From Ceratobasidium sp. AG-K (Eukaryota; Basidiomycota; Agaricomycetes; Cantharellales; Ceratobasidiaceae), in NCBI GenBank assembly GCA_037039685.1, contig JAWNGF010000006.1, forward strand, positions 868,001-932,000: 64,000 bases of DNA, written 5' to 3'. A program made the position numbers and the translations under genes. Below are positions 60,482 through 64,000 of this stretch, piece after piece; the first letter of the stretch is position 1; each line of letters begins with the position of its first letter. The notes below the pieces were generated by a model. The model was not told where the DNA came from, ran no database searches, and was given only the letters and a program-made list of their open reading frames with translations.

Positions 60482-61617
60482 ATGTCACACAATGCTCCTG
60501 TTGAGAATACCCCACCCCCAAAATCCGTCGCTGTCGAGAATCTCGGCGCCATAGCTTGGGTAGCACTGTACTTTGTCACTCTTGGTTTCTCCCATAAATA
60601 CCGTGAAAGGTTGTATAACTTCCAGCACCTTGATCCCGAATTCTTTTCGATAGACTACCGGGAATATTCAAAACGTCCCACTTATCAAGGCCTCGCTTAC
60701 AGGCCTGCGAGGCGTCATTTAGATTCAAACTTGCTTCGCCCACCGCCTGACCTACCTTCAAACTGGGTGGACGGAGAAGCAGATACTGAAATTAACGTGA
60801 ACGCAACGGTATTTGAGCGACTTGATCTCGATGTGAATTTGAGAACACGACAAGGAGTATGTATTTTGAAGCCAAAATATTGGTGTAATATACTAAGAAT
60901 TTTGGTTATTGGTTTGCCAGGATGAGTGGGACAGACTCAGTACCGCTGTGAGTCGCCTCGCGGATGGACGAGCGTCTCCTAAGTACCGCACTTTTAGTCA
61001 TCCGTAATCACAGCAACAAGTGCGGCGGCACTGGCCATCCCAGGTTTAGCTGGGCCCAATACTTATTGGATGATAAACACTTGCTTTTGCGCAGCTCTTG
61101 GGATATCAATCGAGGGGCTAATTTTTGTGTTTTATATCCGGGCGATGGCAGCCGGCGCTTCAGATGAAACTATTGGAAGACTGGCGAGAGGGCGAGTGGT
61201 GCTTTTCAACATCAGTATTTCTCCTAGACTACCTGCACTCGTCATGGCACTTCCTGTGGTATTTGCTACATACTCTTCCTTGTTCTTGTTAGCTGGGACC
61301 ATTGCGATAGTGGTCGCGGATGCTTGGGGGACAGGCGAACGTTCAGCGCACCTCTATTCCTGGTTGCCTTTGGTTCCATTTGCTTCTGATTCTTATGCAT
61401 GTGTAGCGCCGTTCTCCTTTGCGAAGCTGCGTCGCATCACGAGTCGGCAATTAGGAGGAGATACGCGGAGGAATGGCAAAAGGAGTTACCCACCAGCATG
61501 GGCGCGTCGCTACTTCTCCCAGAGCAAATGAGAAACGCACATAACACATTGATCCGACATCGAAGTTCCGAGGGGGCTTCAAATCAGCAAGTAAGATTTC
61601 CTCGGACACAGAGGTAA
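60482..61617 (+). pseudogene. multi-span membrane protein, lineage-specific family, decayed
   Basis: Exons 60482-60856, 60920-60946 and from 60998 join in phase (introns 63 and 51 bp). After a soluble N-terminus, hydrophobic spans follow: one in TSAAALAIPGLAGP..., one in CFCAALGISIEGLIFVFYI, one in ALPVVFATYSSLFLLAGTIAIVVA. At 61336-61343 the frame is lost by one base; the next frame continues with SAPLFLVAFGSICF, a UGA at 61387-61389, then CMCSAVLLCEAASHHESAIRRRYAEEW to a stop at 61615-61617. The continuation as a plausible fourth span and cytosolic tail suggests a once-intact protein of ~320 aa. Family function unknown. Confidence 0.6.
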
Positions 61618-63175
61618 ACTGGTAAGTTGATACCTTTGCGAGTCCAAGATTGGGACATTGTACTGATATTTGTTAAACCCGACGCTAGGTCATAGTGAGA
61701 GAACAGCCACAAACCGCGTAACATAAGCTCCTTTGTTACGTATATGCGTCCTGATTGACCCATGTGTCGCCGCCCGTTCTGTATGCTATAGTTGACTGTG
61801 ATTTATCCTGCCTCGGTACAGGTTCTCGTGCGTGTGATTTTGTCCGCTTGAGCCCCAGTGGCAACGAGCCAGCAACCGAATCACTGTGGGGCGCGGATGT
61901 AATGACTTTCAGTAGTCGTTTCGGTGAGTAGATAGATGGTTCTAATCAATGCACAAGAAATCTGCAAAGCCCTAGTGTATTCCCGAGACAATTTCAACAC
62001 AAGCAATGTCTACGGCCTTTCCCCCCGTAGGTAGCAACCCCTGTTGCCAGATCATTTCTCGTGCATAGACGACATGCCTAGGGAAATATTACATCCCCTC
62101 ACTCAACGGGAAGCTCTTGTCCACGCATGCCGAGCCACCACTGTAAAACTCTGAGTCCGAGTTAAACATACATGACTAGACAAAAGAAAGTATACTTACA
62201 ATGTCCATCAGGTTGACAGTCTGGGAAGATAACTCGAGATCAAGCTTGAGGCCTACCGGGTTGGGTGGTTAGCGTACATCCTGGATTGAGCTGGAGGAAT
62301 AGCCTTATGCTGTCAATTGGGGTCATAGTGACCGGCTGTCAGGCAATAGGTCCCATTCCGGTAAACATGACGTCAGATCCGGCTAGCTCGGGGTGGGGCT
62401 TATCAAACTACGACGTCATGTTAGCAAGATAGCATGCAATACTCGGCATAGTTGAGGCTGCCCGATCGCGAGCCTTAGAATCCAACCCTTGGGCCCTTAG
62501 GAAAGCATGGAACGATAATCCTTTGGGGGAGGGCTGGCCTTGCTGGAACAAGGTGGTGCAGCATACGTAGTGAACATACCGAATAAGTTGTGGGATTGGC
62601 CTGGAGTGAGCGCCACCGGGGTTGTCTTGAAGGCCAAACCCCGCAAATCTCGATTAATGCGCACCCACGTGTGTAATACATCATACGCTCATGATTGATT
62701 CAACTGGTTAGTTTGTAGGTCGAGTGGTGCAGACGCTGTCAACCGGCACTTATCTCATTACCAGGTGCTATTAAATGCAGACACCCCCAAGGTTTCACCG
62801 GCAAATCTCTGATGGTCTATTTCACTGAAAATATCGATTAAGATTTGGAGGAAGCAGCGCTGTATCTCGTCAAAGGTCAAATCCCGACCAACTCCTGGCG
62901 GTCCAAAGTCTTTCGAAGTGCTAGAAGCTGGTCGGAATTAGCCGCTGACGTATTGAGTTGTATGGAGAAGATCACCAAAGAGCTCCGTGGGGCATGATGT
63001 GAAGTGGAGATTTGCATCGGAGCAACACATTCTGCCTAATACAAACAGTGCGATAATGGTCAAGGATCATTCTGGGCGTCATATCGCCACTCGAGTAATA
63101 TAAAACGTTGGGCATATCATCCCAAGGCCTTCATCCCCGTCGGAGCGCTGGATCTGCATACCATACTAACACAAC
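61618..63175. other. intergenic, no gene seen
   Basis: No coding pattern, RNA gene or repeat was recognised. The last 80 bp carry the TATA box of the next gene. Confidence 0.45.
63099..63105 (+). promoter_or_regulatory. TATA box of the gene at 63176
   Basis: TATAAAA 71 bp upstream of the ATG. Confidence 0.55.
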
Positions 63176-64000
63176 ATGAAATTACCGCAGCTCTCATATC
63201 CGGTTGAGAGAGAACATACAATACCCTACCTTCCTCATGTTTTTTATACCGTGACATTCTTACTCTTATGCATCCTGATCACTGTAAACGGTAGGTTTTT
63301 CCCGTCACCCACCTCCAGTAGGGAACATGCGAGCAAGCACTAACGTTTGGCCACAGTTGCATTGGCTGGATCCGATGTCGTCACGCTGCTGAGAAGCGAC
63401 CCTAATGCGGTTGAGAAGCCGTGGTGGGCGCCTAAGTTCTGGCCCGAGGCACTCACTCCTCAAGCACCCGACATCTGCCAACTCCAGTCGATCAGTGACG
63501 ACCCGACTCTCCGTACAAATTCTACAGTGCCTATTTTCAAGTATGGTGTGTTCACTATACTCTTGTAACAAAAGTCGGGTTCTCAAAATTTCCTAGCCCT
63601 TCGTTCCGCGAATAGCCTGAGTGGCGACGAAAGCGACGATCCTAGCAAACGCGTGTATCCCACGCCGTATATGGCCAACCCACTCTCTAATTGTACAGTT
63701 CAAAATATCCTTTGGCGTGTAGACGTTCCCGTTCGGATTATGTCATACAGGGTGAAGTGTTCCAATATTAACACAACCATTGTGGGGTCTGATAATTATT
63801 CCCATTCCAGGTTACAATAGGTTGTGAGCTTACCGGTCAAAAGGTGTTCGGCGACGTCCACATCCCAGACACAATAAAGCTGTTCACAGTCCATCACCGT
63901 ACCTTTAATAGCGACGTAGGACCCGACGATATGAAAGAGTACCTCGCCTTCAACTTGGCATCCGGGCAGAATGATGGGACCCAGATCCAGGCAAAGCCCG
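63176..64000 (+). CDS. 5' part of a single-span membrane-anchored protein, runs off the window
   Basis: Exons 63176-63290, 63357-63545, 63597-63751 and 63811 onward join in phase with introns of 66, 51 and 59 bp. The protein opens with a short cytosolic start (YPVEREHTIPYLPHV), one membrane span (FYTVTFLLLCILITVNVALAG), then a region with Trp-rich WWAPKFWPE, Cys residues (DICQL, NCTV, GCEL) and N-glycosylation-like NST and NCT sites, so an extracytosolic domain is likely. The start resembles a lineage-specific family common in Rhizoctonia-like fungi, from memory and not checked. Function unknown; the C-terminus lies beyond the window. Confidence 0.65.

Overview
The window looks like nuclear DNA of a filamentous basidiomycete, probably an Agaricomycete of the Rhizoctonia/Ceratobasidium type. 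This is inferred from genes cut into many exons by 49-58 bp GT-AG introns and from the families present: NACHT-WD40, a giant DUF6606/DUF3638/DUF3645 protein, DUF4470-MYND, a Mug135-like protein, fungalysin M36 and lineage-specific membrane proteins. All exon models below are hand-built from splice signals, frame continuity and family motifs; none is checked against RNA.

Left third (1-19 kb): a NACHT-WD40 (NLR-like) gene on the minus strand (11464 to 338) is split by a Ty1/copia retrotransposon (896-7307) with identical 259-bp LTRs and a 5-bp target duplication. The retrotransposon carries two in-frame UGA codons and a 415-bp solo LTR of another family with its own target duplication. Beside it are a TIR element rich in TGACC palindromes (11585-12143), a broken copy of the giant gene (12283-14097), a diverged 287-bp tandem duplication and a four-copy ~320-bp repeat array (17319-18730) with an invariant 78-bp core.

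Middle (20-47 kb): a small orphan gene (19989-20873), a protein with three dsRBD-like modules (25655-23490), O-acetylhomoserine sulfhydrylase (28051-30016; 12 exons, one GC-AG intron, one apparent 1-nt frameshift), the long DUF3638/DUF3645 gene (42052-32376, about 3,113 aa), a small two-exon gene upstream of it, and a DUF4470-MYND gene (43517-47247) with an in-frame UGA. The giant gene and the broken copy at 12-14 kb are arms of one inverted segmental duplication that includes promoter and 3' flank.

Right third (47-64 kb): a coiled-coil Mug135-like gene (48522-49459), the fossil 3' end of a second fungalysin gene (49815-50040), an uncertain gene (51258-51915), an apparently intact secreted fungalysin metalloprotease (55160-52504), a CACTA-like DNA transposon (56964-59560) with TCCGGA-rich subterminal zones, a decayed multi-span membrane protein (60482-61617) and the 5' part of another membrane-anchored lineage-specific gene (63176 to the window edge).

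The genes do not form a pathway. The region reads as accessory, repeat-rich sequence with few apparently intact housekeeping genes. Several coding regions differ from an open frame by one base, often at homopolymers, so base-calling error must be excluded before calling them pseudogenes.
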